A DNA stretch of 28,632 bases from DASWHF01 sp036393295 (GTDB taxonomy: Bacteria; Pseudomonadota; Gammaproteobacteria; Acidiferrobacterales; UBA6901), in the NCBI GenBank assembly GCA_036393295.1, contig DASWHF010000101.1, forward strand, positions 1 to 28,632. Reading direction: 5' to 3'. A program made the translations under genes and the position numbers. Positions 15,017-23,431 of the stretch are shown one piece after another. The notes below the pieces were generated by a model that saw only the letters and a program-made list of their open reading frames with translations, did no database searches and was not told the origin of the DNA. The stretch's first letter is position 1, and each line of letters starts with the position of its first letter.

Positions 15017-15586
15017 TCACTTCTTGGTGGTATCCGCCGGGACGCCTCCGGGCTGCCACAGCACATCCGGCCGGCCGCCGAGGCGATTCACATGGCGCGC
15101 CAGCACGAACAGGAAATCCGACAGCCGATTGAGATACTGCAGCGTCTCCGCCGCGACCGGCTCAAGCCGGTGCAGGGTCATCAACCGGCGCTCGGCGCGC
15201 CGGCAGACGCAGCGCGCCAGGTTGGCGAGCGCCGCGGTGCGCGTGCCGCCCGGCAAGATGAATTCCTTGAGCGGCGCGAGCGACTGGTTCATCGCGTCGA
15301 GCTGTTGCTCCAGGGCCGTCACGTGCGCGGCCTGCATGCGCCGGTGCCCGGGGATGCACAGCTCGCCGCCCAGATCGAACAGCTCGTGCTGGATGCGCTC
15401 CAGCGTCGCGCGCAGATCGTCGGGCAGCGCCTCGCACAGCATCAGCCCGATCACGCTGTTGAGCTCGTCGACCGTGCCGAAGGCCTCGACCCGCGGGCTG
15501 TCCTTGGCCACCCGGGTGCCGTCGCCGAGGCCGGTGCTGCCGTCGTCGCCGGTGCGGGTGTAAATCCTGGACAGGCGGTGTCCCAT
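15017..15586 (-). CDS. pduO: Cob(I)alamin adenosyltransferase, PduO type
   Basis: A 189-residue PduO/MMAB-type ATP:cob(I)alamin adenosyltransferase that makes coenzyme B12 from imported corrinoid. The ATP-binding N-terminus is YTRTGDDGSTGLGDGTRVAKDSPRVEAFGTVDELNSVIG. Later are GGELCIPG, FILPGGTRTAALANLARCVCRRAERR and LQYLNRLSDFLFVLARHVN, all standard for the family. The ATG has GGAGGG 7 bases upstream and lies 3 bases after the preceding stop. It is third in the riboswitch-controlled btuB transcript. Confidence 0.94.
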   Translation of the reverse strand: MGHRLSRIYTRTGDDGSTGLGDGTRVAKDSPRVEAFGTVDELNSVIGLMLCEALPDDLRATLERIQHELFDLGGELCIPGHRRMQAAHVTALEQQLDAMNQSLAPLKEFILPGGTRTAALANLARCVCRRAERRLMTLHRLEPVAAETLQYLNRLSDFLFVLARHVNRLGGRPDVLWQPGGVPADTTKK

Positions 15587-15589
15587 GCG

Positions 15590-16180
15590 TCAGCCCTCCG
15601 TGAGCCGGTAGATGACCGGCACTTCGGTATCGTAGGCGTGGCCGTTGAGCCAGGCGGCGGCGCGCGGCAGCACGCCGACGCGGTTCAGCGTCGCGAGCGC
15701 GTCGCGGTCGAGCACAGCGTAACCCGACGAGCGCGCGACGCGCAACGCGCGCACCCGCCCGTCGGGCTCGATGCGCAGCGCCACCGCCACCTCGCCCTGC
15801 CAGCCGCGGCGGCGCGCCAGCGTGGGGTAGACGAAGTAGCGCGACATCTGCGTGACCAGCGAGGCGCGCAGATGGTTGGCGCGGTCGCGGCCAAGCTCGG
15901 GCAGGCGGTCGTCGGCGCCGGTCTCGTTGCCCGCGGCGTCCGCGTCCGGCGCGGACGCCGCGGGCGTCTGATACCTCGGCCGCGCTGCGATCGACGGCGG
16001 CGCCGCGCGCGCCGTGTCCGGGCGGTCGTCGTGCCGCTCGGCCGAGCTCGTCAACGCCACGCTCAGCGGTGCCGCGGCGATGGACAGCGGGGCGAACGGG
16101 TTTGTGAAGTACGCAGGCGCCAGGACCGCCGCATGGGCCGTGGCCGAGAGCATCAGCATGGCCGAGATCCGCGTTCTCAT
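15590..16180 (-). CDS. TonB-like energy transducer next to btuB
   Basis: A 196-residue protein with a single N-terminal membrane segment (about residues 5-25), a Pro/Ala/Asp-rich linker (30-100), and a TonB C-terminal domain (about 105-196: YFVYPTLARRRGWQGEVAVALRIEPDGRVRALRVARSSGYAVLDRDALATLNRVGVLPRA). The linker lacks the long Pro-Glu/Pro-Lys repeats of classic TonB and is short. Its ATG overlaps the btuB stop by 4 bases, so it is probably a dedicated TonB for this receptor; ExbB and ExbD must come from elsewhere. Confidence 0.85.
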   Translation of the reverse strand: MRTRISAMLMLSATAHAAVLAPAYFTNPFAPLSIAAAPLSVALTSSAERHDDRPDTARAAPPSIAARPRYQTPAASAPDADAAGNETGADDRLPELGRDRANHLRASLVTQMSRYFVYPTLARRRGWQGEVAVALRIEPDGRVRALRVARSSGYAVLDRDALATLNRVGVLPRAAAWLNGHAYDTEVPVIYRLTEG

Positions 16181-18021
16181 GGCGTCTTTCGCCCCGGTTC
16201 ATAGCGCAGTCCCAAATAGGGCGACAGCCCCGGCGTGTTGTAGCCGGACGCGACCTCGTAGTCCTCGTCCAAGAAGTTGTCGATGCGCGCCTCGAGGCTC
16301 AAACCCGGTGACAGCATGAGGCGTGCGCGCAGGTTCACGACGACATAGCCGGCCACGTCGATGGTCGCGAAGCTGACGTTGTCGATGTCGGCATGACTCG
16401 ATACCGCGATCAGCTCGGCGCCGACCGAGCCGACGCCGGCGGTCTCGTGATCGACCGCGAGACTCAGCTTCTTGCGCGGCCGCCGCAGCAGGTCGCGATC
16501 GGTGATCTCGTTGACGGCCTTGTGCAGCCCGAGGTTGGTCGACACGCGCCAGGCGCCCTGGGTCAGCTCGGCGCCGAACTCCACGCCGCGCAGGGTGGCG
16601 CGCCCGATGTTGGTGGCCTGGAAGTTCATGCCTTCGAAGGCGATGAGGTTTTCGATCGAAGTGTAGTAGCCGCTGCCGTTCAGCCTCAGCCCGGACACCG
16701 GATTGATACGCCAGCCGAGTTCGGCGCTGCGCGAGGTCTCGGGCGTCAGGTCGGGATTGCCGGCGAACTGGCCGCCGAAAAAGCCGGGATGGAACAGCTC
16801 GTTCAGGGTCGGCGCCTTGAACGCCGTGCCGTAGGAGCCGTACAGCGACCAGCGTTGGTACACCAGGCCCCAGGCGCCCTGGCCGGTGCCGTGCGTGCCG
16901 AAGTTGCTGTGCTGGTCGTAGCGGCCGCCCAGCTCCACCCGAAGCCGGCCGAAGCGGCCGAGCCAGTTGGCGAAGCCGGCGTTGTTGTGAACGCCGTCTT
17001 GGAACACCAGCGTTTCCGTGGCCGTGTTGACGTTCCTGCCCCGATCGCGCAGGCGGCTGGCGCCGAGCGTCAGCAGGTGACCGCCGCCGAGCTCGAAGTC
17101 GTTCTGCCAGTCGATCATCCGGCGCCGGCTGGCGATGTCCGAGGGATTGCTGCCGAAGGTTTCGAGATCGGTCGTGGCGCCGCTCAGCGCCAGGGTCTGT
17201 GACCAGGGTCCGACCGTGGTGCGAAGTCGCGCGCGGCCACTCAGGTCCTCGCCGTCGCTGTAGTCGTTGCCCGGGTCGAATTCGACCTGGCTCAGGGTGC
17301 GCAGCCCCTCCAGGTCGATTTCACCGAAATCGCCCAGCCGGGCCGAGAAGCCCACGTTGGCGCTCAGCTGCTCGCTGCCGTCGCGGTCCGGATCGTAAAT
17401 GAATCCGGCGCCGGGATGGGTGGCGGAGAAACCGCGCGTCTTGCGATAGCTGCCGAGCGCATTGAATCGCAGGTCATCGCCGATGCCGAAGCCGGCCTCG
17501 ACGGCGCGTGTCCGGTAGGCGCCGAGCTCGCCGGCGAACTGCGCGCCCTGCGGCCGGCGCGTGAAGATCTGGATGACGCCGCCGATCGCCTCCGAACCGT
17601 ACAGGCTGGCGCGCGGGCCGCGCACGATCTCGATGCGCTCGATCTGGCCGGGGTCGAGGCCGGACCAGGCGAATTTGCCGTCGGTGGCGGAGGCGACGCG
17701 CACGCCGTCGATCAGCACCAGCACGTGGTCGGCGTTGGCGCCGCGCAGGAACACGCTGGTGTCGTGGCCCGGCCCGCCGGTGCGGGCGACGTCGATGCCG
17801 GCCACGCCGCGCAACAGGCTCACGGTGTCGCGCGCCTGGCTGCGCTCGATGTCGGCGCGCGTGATGACCGTCACCGAGGCGAGCGTCTCGTCGGCCGTCT
17901 GGGCGACGCGCGACGCGGTGACGACGATCGGCGGCTCGGCGGCCACGGACTGATGGGAATGCAGGATCAACATGGACACGATCGCGCCGCGCGCGACCGC
18001 CCGAACCGGGACCGAATACAT
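16177..18021 (-). CDS. btuB: TonB-dependent vitamin B12 receptor BtuB
   Basis: A 614-residue outer-membrane receptor. The signal peptide ends at SVAA (about residue 28), followed by the TonB box PPIVVTASR. The plug domain contains DTVSLLRGVAGIDVARTGGPGHDTSVFLRGANADHVLVLIDGVRVASATDG and IERIEIVRGPRASLYGSEAIGGVIQIFTR. A 22-strand barrel follows, and the C-terminus has FLDEDYEVASGYNTPGLSPYLGLRYEP. The length and plug match BtuB. The B12 riboswitch upstream and the adenosyltransferase downstream settle the ligand. A strong GGGGGAG site lies 4 bases before the ATG. Confidence 0.95.
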   Translation of the reverse strand: MYSVPVRAVARGAIVSMLILHSHQSVAAEPPIVVTASRVAQTADETLASVTVITRADIERSQARDTVSLLRGVAGIDVARTGGPGHDTSVFLRGANADHVLVLIDGVRVASATDGKFAWSGLDPGQIERIEIVRGPRASLYGSEAIGGVIQIFTRRPQGAQFAGELGAYRTRAVEAGFGIGDDLRFNALGSYRKTRGFSATHPGAGFIYDPDRDGSEQLSANVGFSARLGDFGEIDLEGLRTLSQVEFDPGNDYSDGEDLSGRARLRTTVGPWSQTLALSGATTDLETFGSNPSDIASRRRMIDWQNDFELGGGHLLTLGASRLRDRGRNVNTATETLVFQDGVHNNAGFANWLGRFGRLRVELGGRYDQHSNFGTHGTGQGAWGLVYQRWSLYGSYGTAFKAPTLNELFHPGFFGGQFAGNPDLTPETSRSAELGWRINPVSGLRLNGSGYYTSIENLIAFEGMNFQATNIGRATLRGVEFGAELTQGAWRVSTNLGLHKAVNEITDRDLLRRPRKKLSLAVDHETAGVGSVGAELIAVSSHADIDNVSFATIDVAGYVVVNLRARLMLSPGLSLEARIDNFLDEDYEVASGYNTPGLSPYLGLRYEPGRKTP

Positions 18022-18025
18022 TGTG

Positions 18026-18090
18026 CTCCCCCGCGCACCCGCCGTGCGCCGTTGTCAGGTCTTTGGAATGGGGAACGGGGGAAGGGAACA
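18026..18090 (-). promoter_or_regulatory. Possible translation-control segment before btuB
   Basis: On the minus strand a hairpin GCGCAC-GGCGG-GTGCGC (18049-18044 with 18038-18033) directly abuts the ribosome site GGGGGAG (18032-18026). A pyrimidine tract upstream (minus strand of 18070-18088) contains TCCCCC (18082-18077), which can pair with GGGGGA of that site. This suggests the riboswitch may act on translation, but no folding was calculated. Confidence 0.4.
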
Positions 18091-18140
18091 CGCGCAGGAT
18101 TCGCACCCGCGACCGCCGGCCCTCCGCCGCGTTGCCACGC

Positions 18141-18365
18141 GTCTCAGGCCGGTCTCCGGGCTCGCGAGTGGAGGGACTCCGGGCAGATCGCCTTCCCGCC
18201 CGTGCCGGCGGTGCCGGACTCGGGCAGTGGCGGGATGATCTGCCGCAACTCGCTTACCGTTGCGGGGGCAGCGTTGGCCTTGCCGGTCGCGGCTTGAGGA
18301 TCGCGGCGGCGCACCAACTTCCCGTTTCACTCCGGGGAACGACGGTTCCCGCGGAGCACCTGAAA
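18141..18365 (-). ncRNA. Cobalamin (B12) riboswitch
   Basis: All main landmarks of the adenosylcobalamin aptamer occur in order on the minus strand: AGGTGC (18361-18356), the segment GGTAAGCG preceded by GCTGCCCCCGCAAC (within 18272-18251), the B12 box GCCACTG (18231-18225), CGGGAAGGCG (18198-18189), and the closing GAGCCCGGAGACCGGCC (18163-18147). It precedes btuB by about 120 bases and should lower btuB, tonB-like and adenosyltransferase expression when the coenzyme is plentiful. Confidence 0.96.
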
Positions 18366-18374
18366 CTGGCGGCC

Positions 18375-18403
18375 AATCTAGGGGGTCGTCGCGGAACTGT
18401 CAA
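18375..18403 (-). promoter_or_regulatory. Sigma-70 promoter of the riboswitch-btuB transcript
   Basis: On the minus strand TTGACA (18403-18398) is a perfect -35 and TAGATT (18380-18375) a good -10, spaced by exactly 17 bases. Transcription would start near 18368, just before the riboswitch. The -35 box overlaps the stop codon of the GGDEF/EAL gene. Confidence 0.8.
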
Positions 18404-20868
18404 GCGCTGCGCGAGTCGGGCTCGTCGAACCAGCGCGGATGGCCGAGGTGCCAGCCCTGGGCGTTGCGGATGCCCATGGCGAGCAGTGCCTTGCGCGTCG
18501 CCTCGTTCTCGACGCTTTCGGCGATGGTCTCGATGCCGAAGGAGCTGGCGAGCTCGTGGATGTGGCTGACGATCTTGCGGTCGGATTCGTTGCTGAGCAT
18601 GCCGCGCACGAAGGCGCCTTCGATCTTCAGGTACTCGGGGCGGAACAGGTTCAGAAAATGGTAGGTGGAGTAGCCGCTGCCGAAGTCGTCGAGCGCCAGC
18701 TTGCAGCCGAGCCTGCGCAGGCTCTGGATGTCGGCCACCAGCGTGTCGGTGATGGTGACGTTCTCGCGCTCGGTGATCTCGATGGTGATCGAGCGGCCGG
18801 TCGCGCAGGCCGGCCCGATCAGCTCGCCGAGCTGGGTGACGAAGGCGCGGTCGTTGAACGATGAGGGATCGAGATTCAGGAACAGCCCGTAACCCATGGG
18901 CGCCAGCGCCAGCGCCTGCTCGATGATGTGCAGGTCGATCTCGCGCGTCAGCCCGAGCTCCTCGGCGACGGTGATGAAGTCGCCGGCCTTGATGGTCGCG
19001 CCGCCGTGCTGCATGCGCGCCAGGGCCTCGTAGGCGATCGGCTCGCCGGTGGCGATGTCGCAGATCGGCTGGAAGGCCGGCATCAGGTTGCCCTGCTCGA
19101 GCGCGTGGCGCAGCTGGAAGCCCTGGCTGAAGATCGACATCAGCGCCTTGCTGATGTCCGGCGACAGCACCTCGACGCGGTTGCGGCCGCGGCGCTTGCT
19201 CTGGTAGAGCGCGACGTCCGCGGCGCTGACCAGCTCCTGGGCCTTCTGGCCGTGGGTGGGCGCGGCGGCCACGCCGATGCTGCATTGCAGCTGGACATGG
19301 CCGATCGGCAGGTTGATGTAGGTCTCGCTGATCGCGGCATGCACCTTGTTGGCGATGTGGGTCGCGTCGTCGAGCGTCGTGTCCTTGAGCACCATGGCGA
19401 ACTCGTCGCCGGCGAGCCTGGCGATGTAGTCGTTGCGCCGCACCATGCGCTTCAACAGGCCGGCGATGGCGCGCAGCGCCTCGTCGCCGGAGGGATGGCC
19501 GTAGGTGTCGTTGATGAACTTGAAGCCGTCGAGATCGATGATCAGGAGGCACACCGACTGGTTCTTTGCCAGCCGGTCGGTCAGGATCACGTCCAGCTGG
19601 GTGTCGAAGTGCCGGCGGTTGTACAGGCCGGTGAGCGGGTCGGTGACCGAGAGATAATACAGGTCGTCCTGGTACTTGGTGAGCAGCTTGTTGAGCTCGA
19701 CGCTCTGCGTGATGTCGCCGAGCGTGCCGATGATGCCGATGAAGCGCCCGGCCGGGTCGAACTGGGCGTCGGCGTCCAGGTTCACCCAGACGCGCTTGCC
19801 GGTCGCGCTGCGCAGGCAGATCTCGCGGTTCTTGTCGCGCAGCTCGGGCAGGCGCTCCGGCGCGAAGTCCAGCACCACCTGGCGCTCCATGATGAAATCG
19901 GTGAACGGCCGGCCCAGCACCTCGTCGACCCGAAAGCCCGTGAGACGCTCCCAGGCCGGATTGAGGAAGCTCAGGGTGCCGTCGGCGTCGAGCTCGAAGA
20001 GGATTTCGTGCATGCCGTTGATCAGCGTGCGCAGCCGGCTCTCGCTGTGCTCGAGCAGCTCGCGGGTCTCCTCGAGGTTGTGGATGTAGTGGCGCATGGC
20101 CGCCGAGCCGTCGGCGAAGGCGCGGTTGAGCTCCTGGATCTCGCGGCTCTTGGAGTCGATCAGGTCGATCTTCGGCAGCCAGTTGCCGCGCGATACCTGG
20201 CGCGCGATCTCGGTGAGCGGTTTGAGCGGCGCGGTGAAGCGCGTCAGCAGCGTGTAGCTGACGAGCGCGAACAGCGCCACCAGCAGCACCACGAAGAACA
20301 GGCTGTCGCGCACCAGCGTGTGGATGGTGCGGTTGAGCGGGAGGTGGGCCAGCGTCAGCTCGACCTCGACTGAACCGCCGTCGGCACCGGCGAGCTGCGC
20401 GGACAGCGTGCGGCGTTCCACCAGCCCGGCGGTCGCGGTGCGCGTCAGCCAGGTCGCCGGCTCGTCGGCCTTGCTGCGCTCGATCAGCGTCGCGCCGCGA
20501 TCGGCGCGCACACGCAGCGCGCCGATCGCGGGATCGGCGAGCACCGAGGCGGCGAGCGCATCGAGCGCGTCGAGTCGCGATTCGGGCAACGCGGCCTGCA
20601 GCGCCGGCGCGAGCAGCCGCAGCGCCGCCTCACCCTGTTGGCGCTGCGCATCGAGCTGGATCATGCTGGTGCGCGTGACGAAATAGGCGGCGGCGATCAG
20701 CGAGGCCAGCACCAGCACCAGGGAGAACGCCACGCCGACGCGTGCGCGCAGGCTGCGCGGCAGACCCACCCGGACGTTCTTCAGGCGATGAAAAGGGGAG
20801 CTGCGGAGGTGCGAAGGGTGTCGCGCCAGAGTCTGACGCCCGTTGCCGGCTTTGGATGTTTCGGACAC
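18400..20868 (-). CDS. Membrane GGDEF/EAL protein with HAMP and PAS domains
   Basis: An 822-residue c-di-GMP enzyme or sensor. Two membrane segments (about 45-64 and 189-209) flank a periplasmic domain of about 125 residues; then come HAMP, PAS (about 280-390), GGDEF (about 405-565) and EAL (about 585-815). The cyclase motif is AGDEF, with Ala for the first Gly, and an inhibitory RxxD lies five residues before it. The EAL half keeps YEALARM, LNLDPSSF, IEITERE, LALDDFGSGYS, KIEGAFV (usually KID) and ESVEN, so phosphodiesterase activity is likely; cyclase activity is less certain. The start is uncertain: GTG 20868 is preferred because the frame upstream overlaps btuD. No strong ribosome site is seen, and TATACT lies just upstream of the GTG. 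Confidence 0.85.
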   Translation of the reverse strand: MSETSKAGNGRQTLARHPSHLRSSPFHRLKNVRVGLPRSLRARVGVAFSLVLVLASLIAAAYFVTRTSMIQLDAQRQQGEAALRLLAPALQAALPESRLDALDALAASVLADPAIGALRVRADRGATLIERSKADEPATWLTRTATAGLVERRTLSAQLAGADGGSVEVELTLAHLPLNRTIHTLVRDSLFFVVLLVALFALVSYTLLTRFTAPLKPLTEIARQVSRGNWLPKIDLIDSKSREIQELNRAFADGSAAMRHYIHNLEETRELLEHSESRLRTLINGMHEILFELDADGTLSFLNPAWERLTGFRVDEVLGRPFTDFIMERQVVLDFAPERLPELRDKNREICLRSATGKRVWVNLDADAQFDPAGRFIGIIGTLGDITQSVELNKLLTKYQDDLYYLSVTDPLTGLYNRRHFDTQLDVILTDRLAKNQSVCLLIIDLDGFKFINDTYGHPSGDEALRAIAGLLKRMVRRNDYIARLAGDEFAMVLKDTTLDDATHIANKVHAAISETYINLPIGHVQLQCSIGVAAAPTHGQKAQELVSAADVALYQSKRRGRNRVEVLSPDISKALMSIFSQGFQLRHALEQGNLMPAFQPICDIATGEPIAYEALARMQHGGATIKAGDFITVAEELGLTREIDLHIIEQALALAPMGYGLFLNLDPSSFNDRAFVTQLGELIGPACATGRSITIEITERENVTITDTLVADIQSLRRLGCKLALDDFGSGYSTYHFLNLFRPEYLKIEGAFVRGMLSNESDRKIVSHIHELASSFGIETIAESVENEATRKALLAMGIRNAQGWHLGHPRWFDEPDSRSA

Positions 20869-20944
20869 GGGGTTGCAGTATACAGGAATCCACCGCGCAG
20901 GAAACCGTTTGGGCGCGATTTTTGCGCGTTCGTCCGAACGCGCC

Positions 20945-21712
20945 TCAGCGCGGCAGGAACACCGGTTGGTCGGGATCGCCGAGGCGCTCGAAGGCGCAAC
21001 CGTAGGCGCGCGCCAGCGTCTCGACTGACAAGATTTCCGACAGTGGTCCGTAATCATGCGCACCGTCGCGGAACAGCATCAGCGCATGTGTGCAATAACG
21101 GCGCGCCAGGTTCACGTCGTGCAGCACTGACAGATTGAGATGGCCGGGGCGGGTGCTGCGCTCGCGAAAGCGCGCCATGACCGCGAGCTGGTGGCGCAAG
21201 TCCAGATGGTTGGTGGGTTCATCCAGCAGGCAGACCGGCGTGTCCTGGGCCAGCAGCGCGGCGATCTCGGCGCGCCGCCGCTCGCCGCCCGACAGGCTGT
21301 CGACCGGCCGCGCGGCCAGCGACTCGAGACCGAGGGCCGCGAGCGCGGCGTCGGCGGCGGCGTGATCGGCGGCGGTTTCCGCGCCCCAGGGCGGGATATG
21401 CGGATAACGCCCGCTCAAGGCGATGTCGCGCACGCTGGCCGGAAACAGCGCGTCGCTGTCCTGGAACAGCACGGCGCGCAGCCGGGCGCGCGAGCGCGCC
21501 GAATGGTCGCGCAGCGGCCGGCCGTCGAGCAGGACCTCGCCGCGATCGGCGCGCCGCAGGCCGGCCAGCGCCATCAGCAGGCTGGTCTTGCCGCTGCCGT
21601 TGGCGCCGAGGATCGCCCAGTTCTCGCCGGCGGCGAATGCCACCGTCAGGTCCGCGCACAGCGTGCGGCCGCCGATCGCCAGCGTCAGGCCGCGCGCCTC
21701 CAGGCGGATCAT
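20945..21712 (-). CDS. btuD: ABC importer ATPase BtuD (cobalamin)
   Basis: A 255-residue ABC ATPase of the FepC/BtuD class. Walker A is GANGSGKT (residues 36-43), the Q-loop is in LFQDSD, the signature is LSGGERRRAEIAALLAQD, Walker B is VCLLDEPTNHLDLRH and the switch His is in VLHDVNLARRY. The ATG at 21712 overlaps the btuC stop (ATGA). Cobalamin as substrate is inferred from the surrounding btuB, btuF and cob genes; the sequence class alone would also fit siderophores. Confidence 0.9.
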   Translation of the reverse strand: MIRLEARGLTLAIGGRTLCADLTVAFAAGENWAILGANGSGKTSLLMALAGLRRADRGEVLLDGRPLRDHSARSRARLRAVLFQDSDALFPASVRDIALSGRYPHIPPWGAETAADHAAADAALAALGLESLAARPVDSLSGGERRRAEIAALLAQDTPVCLLDEPTNHLDLRHQLAVMARFRERSTRPGHLNLSVLHDVNLARRYCTHALMLFRDGAHDYGPLSEILSVETLARAYGCAFERLGDPDQPVFLPR

Positions 21713-22683
21713 CGCCGCACCCCGCGATGCAGCAGCACCAGGAACACCGGCACGCCCAGCAGCGCCGTGATTACGCCGACCGGCAGCTGCTGGGGCGCGA
21801 GCAGGCTGCGCGCCAGGGTGTCGGCGATCACCAGGAAGCTGCCGCCGGCCAGCACCGCGTCCGGCAGCAGGCGGCGGTGATCGGTATCGCCCAGCAGCCG
21901 CAAGGCGTGCGGAACGATCAGGCCGACGAAGCCGATGGTGCCGGCGACGCTGACCGCGGCCGCGGTCAGCAGCGAGGCCAGGACGTAGACCAGCGCCCGC
22001 AGCCGCCCGATGTGGGCGCCGAGGCTGGCGGCGACGCCTTCGCCGCGCGCCAACAGGTTGAGCGCGCGGGCCTGGCTGAAGGCCAGCGCCAGCCCGGCGG
22101 CCAGCGCCCACAGCGCCCAGCCGACCGGTGCCGGGCGACTCAGATCGCCGAGCAGCCAGAACAGCAGCCCGTGCACCTGTGCCTGCGGCGACACCGCGAG
22201 GATCAGGCTGATGAGCGCGCCCCAGCCGGCGGCGACGACCACCCCGGTCAGCAGCAACCGCGTGGTGCCGGACTCGCCCGGCACCCGCGCCAGGCCGAAC
22301 ACCAGGAGCATGGAGGCGAGCGCGCCGGCGAAGGCATTGCCCGTTACCCAGGCCCCGGCGAGCCCGGCGATCAACGTGAGCAGCGCCGCAACCGCCGCGC
22401 CGCCCGAAACGCCGAGGATGTAGGGATCGGCCAGCGGATTGCGCAACAGTACCTGCAGCAGCACGCCGGACAGCGCCAGCAACCCGCCGACCGCGAAGGC
22501 GCTCAGGGCGCGCGGCAGGCGCAGTTCCAGGACCACGGTCGCGTCGAGGCCGGTATCGGCGCCGGTCAGCACGCGCCACAGGCTGTCGATGCCGAGCGGC
22601 GTGCTGCCGACGCCGAGCGCCATTCCGATGCTGGCCGGCACCAGCGCCAGCAGCAGCCAGGTCAGCGGCCGCGGCATCGGCAC
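21709..22683 (-). CDS. btuC: ABC importer permease BtuC (cobalamin)
   Basis: A 324-residue FecCD/BtuC-family permease with about ten hydrophobic segments. Typical segments are LRLPRALSAFAVGGLLALSGVLLQVLLRNPLADPYILGVSGGAAVAA and GTIGFVGLIVPHALRLLGDTDHRRLLPDAVLAGGSFLVIADTLAR. The start is GTG 22683 or ATG 22677. It begins 6 bases after the HAD gene and overlaps btuD. With BtuF it forms the inner-membrane importer; the substrate is inferred from the neighbours. Confidence 0.9.
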   Translation of the reverse strand: MPMPRPLTWLLLALVPASIGMALGVGSTPLGIDSLWRVLTGADTGLDATVVLELRLPRALSAFAVGGLLALSGVLLQVLLRNPLADPYILGVSGGAAVAALLTLIAGLAGAWVTGNAFAGALASMLLVFGLARVPGESGTTRLLLTGVVVAAGWGALISLILAVSPQAQVHGLLFWLLGDLSRPAPVGWALWALAAGLALAFSQARALNLLARGEGVAASLGAHIGRLRALVYVLASLLTAAAVSVAGTIGFVGLIVPHALRLLGDTDHRRLLPDAVLAGGSFLVIADTLARSLLAPQQLPVGVITALLGVPVFLVLLHRGVRR

Positions 22684-22689
22684 CGCGCG

Positions 22690-23346
22690 TCAGTCCAGGT
22701 CGAGGCGCGCCCAGCCATGGCGCGCGCCGTGGTCGGCGAGCTGGCGGTCCGGGTTGACCGCCACCGGGTGCGCGACCAGCTTGAGCAGCGGCAGGTCGTT
22801 GTGCGAATCGCTGTAGAACCAGCTGTCGGTCAGGTCCTCGCCGTATTCCTCCAGCCAGGCCTTGAGCCGCGTCACCTTGCCGTCGCGGTAACAGGGCGTG
22901 CCCGCGACCTTGCCGGTGAAGCGGCCGTCGACCTCCTCGGGCTCGGTGGCGAGCAGGTGGGGGATATTGAACTCGGCGGCGATCGGCGCGGTGAGGTAAC
23001 GGTTGGTGGCGGTGATGATCATGAGCGTGTCGCCTTGTTCGCGGTGGCGCTCGACCAGGGCGCGCGCCGCCGGCGTGATCAACGGCAGGATCCGCTCGCG
23101 CACGAAGCGCGTCCGCCAGGCGTCCAGGGTCGCGCGCGGGTGCTGGGTGAGCGGCCGCAGCTGGTGCCGTTCGAGGAACTCGTAGATGTCGAGCGTGCCC
23201 TCGACATAGGCCTGATAGTAGCGGTCGTTGTCGCGCGCGAAGCGCTCGGGATCGACCGCGCCCTGCTGCACCAGGAACTCACCCCAGGCGTGATCGCTGT
23301 CGCCGCGCAGCAGCGTGTTGTCGAGATCAAAGATGGCCAGGCTCAC
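22690..23346 (-). CDS. HAD-IB family phosphatase (SerB-like)
   Basis: A 218-residue haloacid-dehalogenase hydrolase of the SerB-like IB subgroup. Motif I is FDLDNTLLRGDSD near the start, motif II is MIITATN, the motif III Lys is in the GKVTRLKAWLEEYG region, and motif IV is YSDSHNDLPLL. Related proteobacterial proteins are annotated as phosphoserine-like or histidinol-phosphate phosphatases; the substrate is not evident here. The start is GTG 23346 with CCGGAG upstream. It lies 6 bases before btuC and is probably cotranscribed with btuCD. A link to corrinoid metabolism (for example a phosphatase step) is only a guess from position. Confidence 0.88.
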   Translation of the reverse strand: MSLAIFDLDNTLLRGDSDHAWGEFLVQQGAVDPERFARDNDRYYQAYVEGTLDIYEFLERHQLRPLTQHPRATLDAWRTRFVRERILPLITPAARALVERHREQGDTLMIITATNRYLTAPIAAEFNIPHLLATEPEEVDGRFTGKVAGTPCYRDGKVTRLKAWLEEYGEDLTDSWFYSDSHNDLPLLKLVAHPVAVNPDRQLADHGARHGWARLDLD

Positions 23347-23431
23347 GGCGCACAGACTCCGGGTTGATGGGGAAGCGGGGTGTCCGGGCGCGCAGGATAG
23401 CAGTTTTGCCGGTTCCGCGGCGATACGCCGC

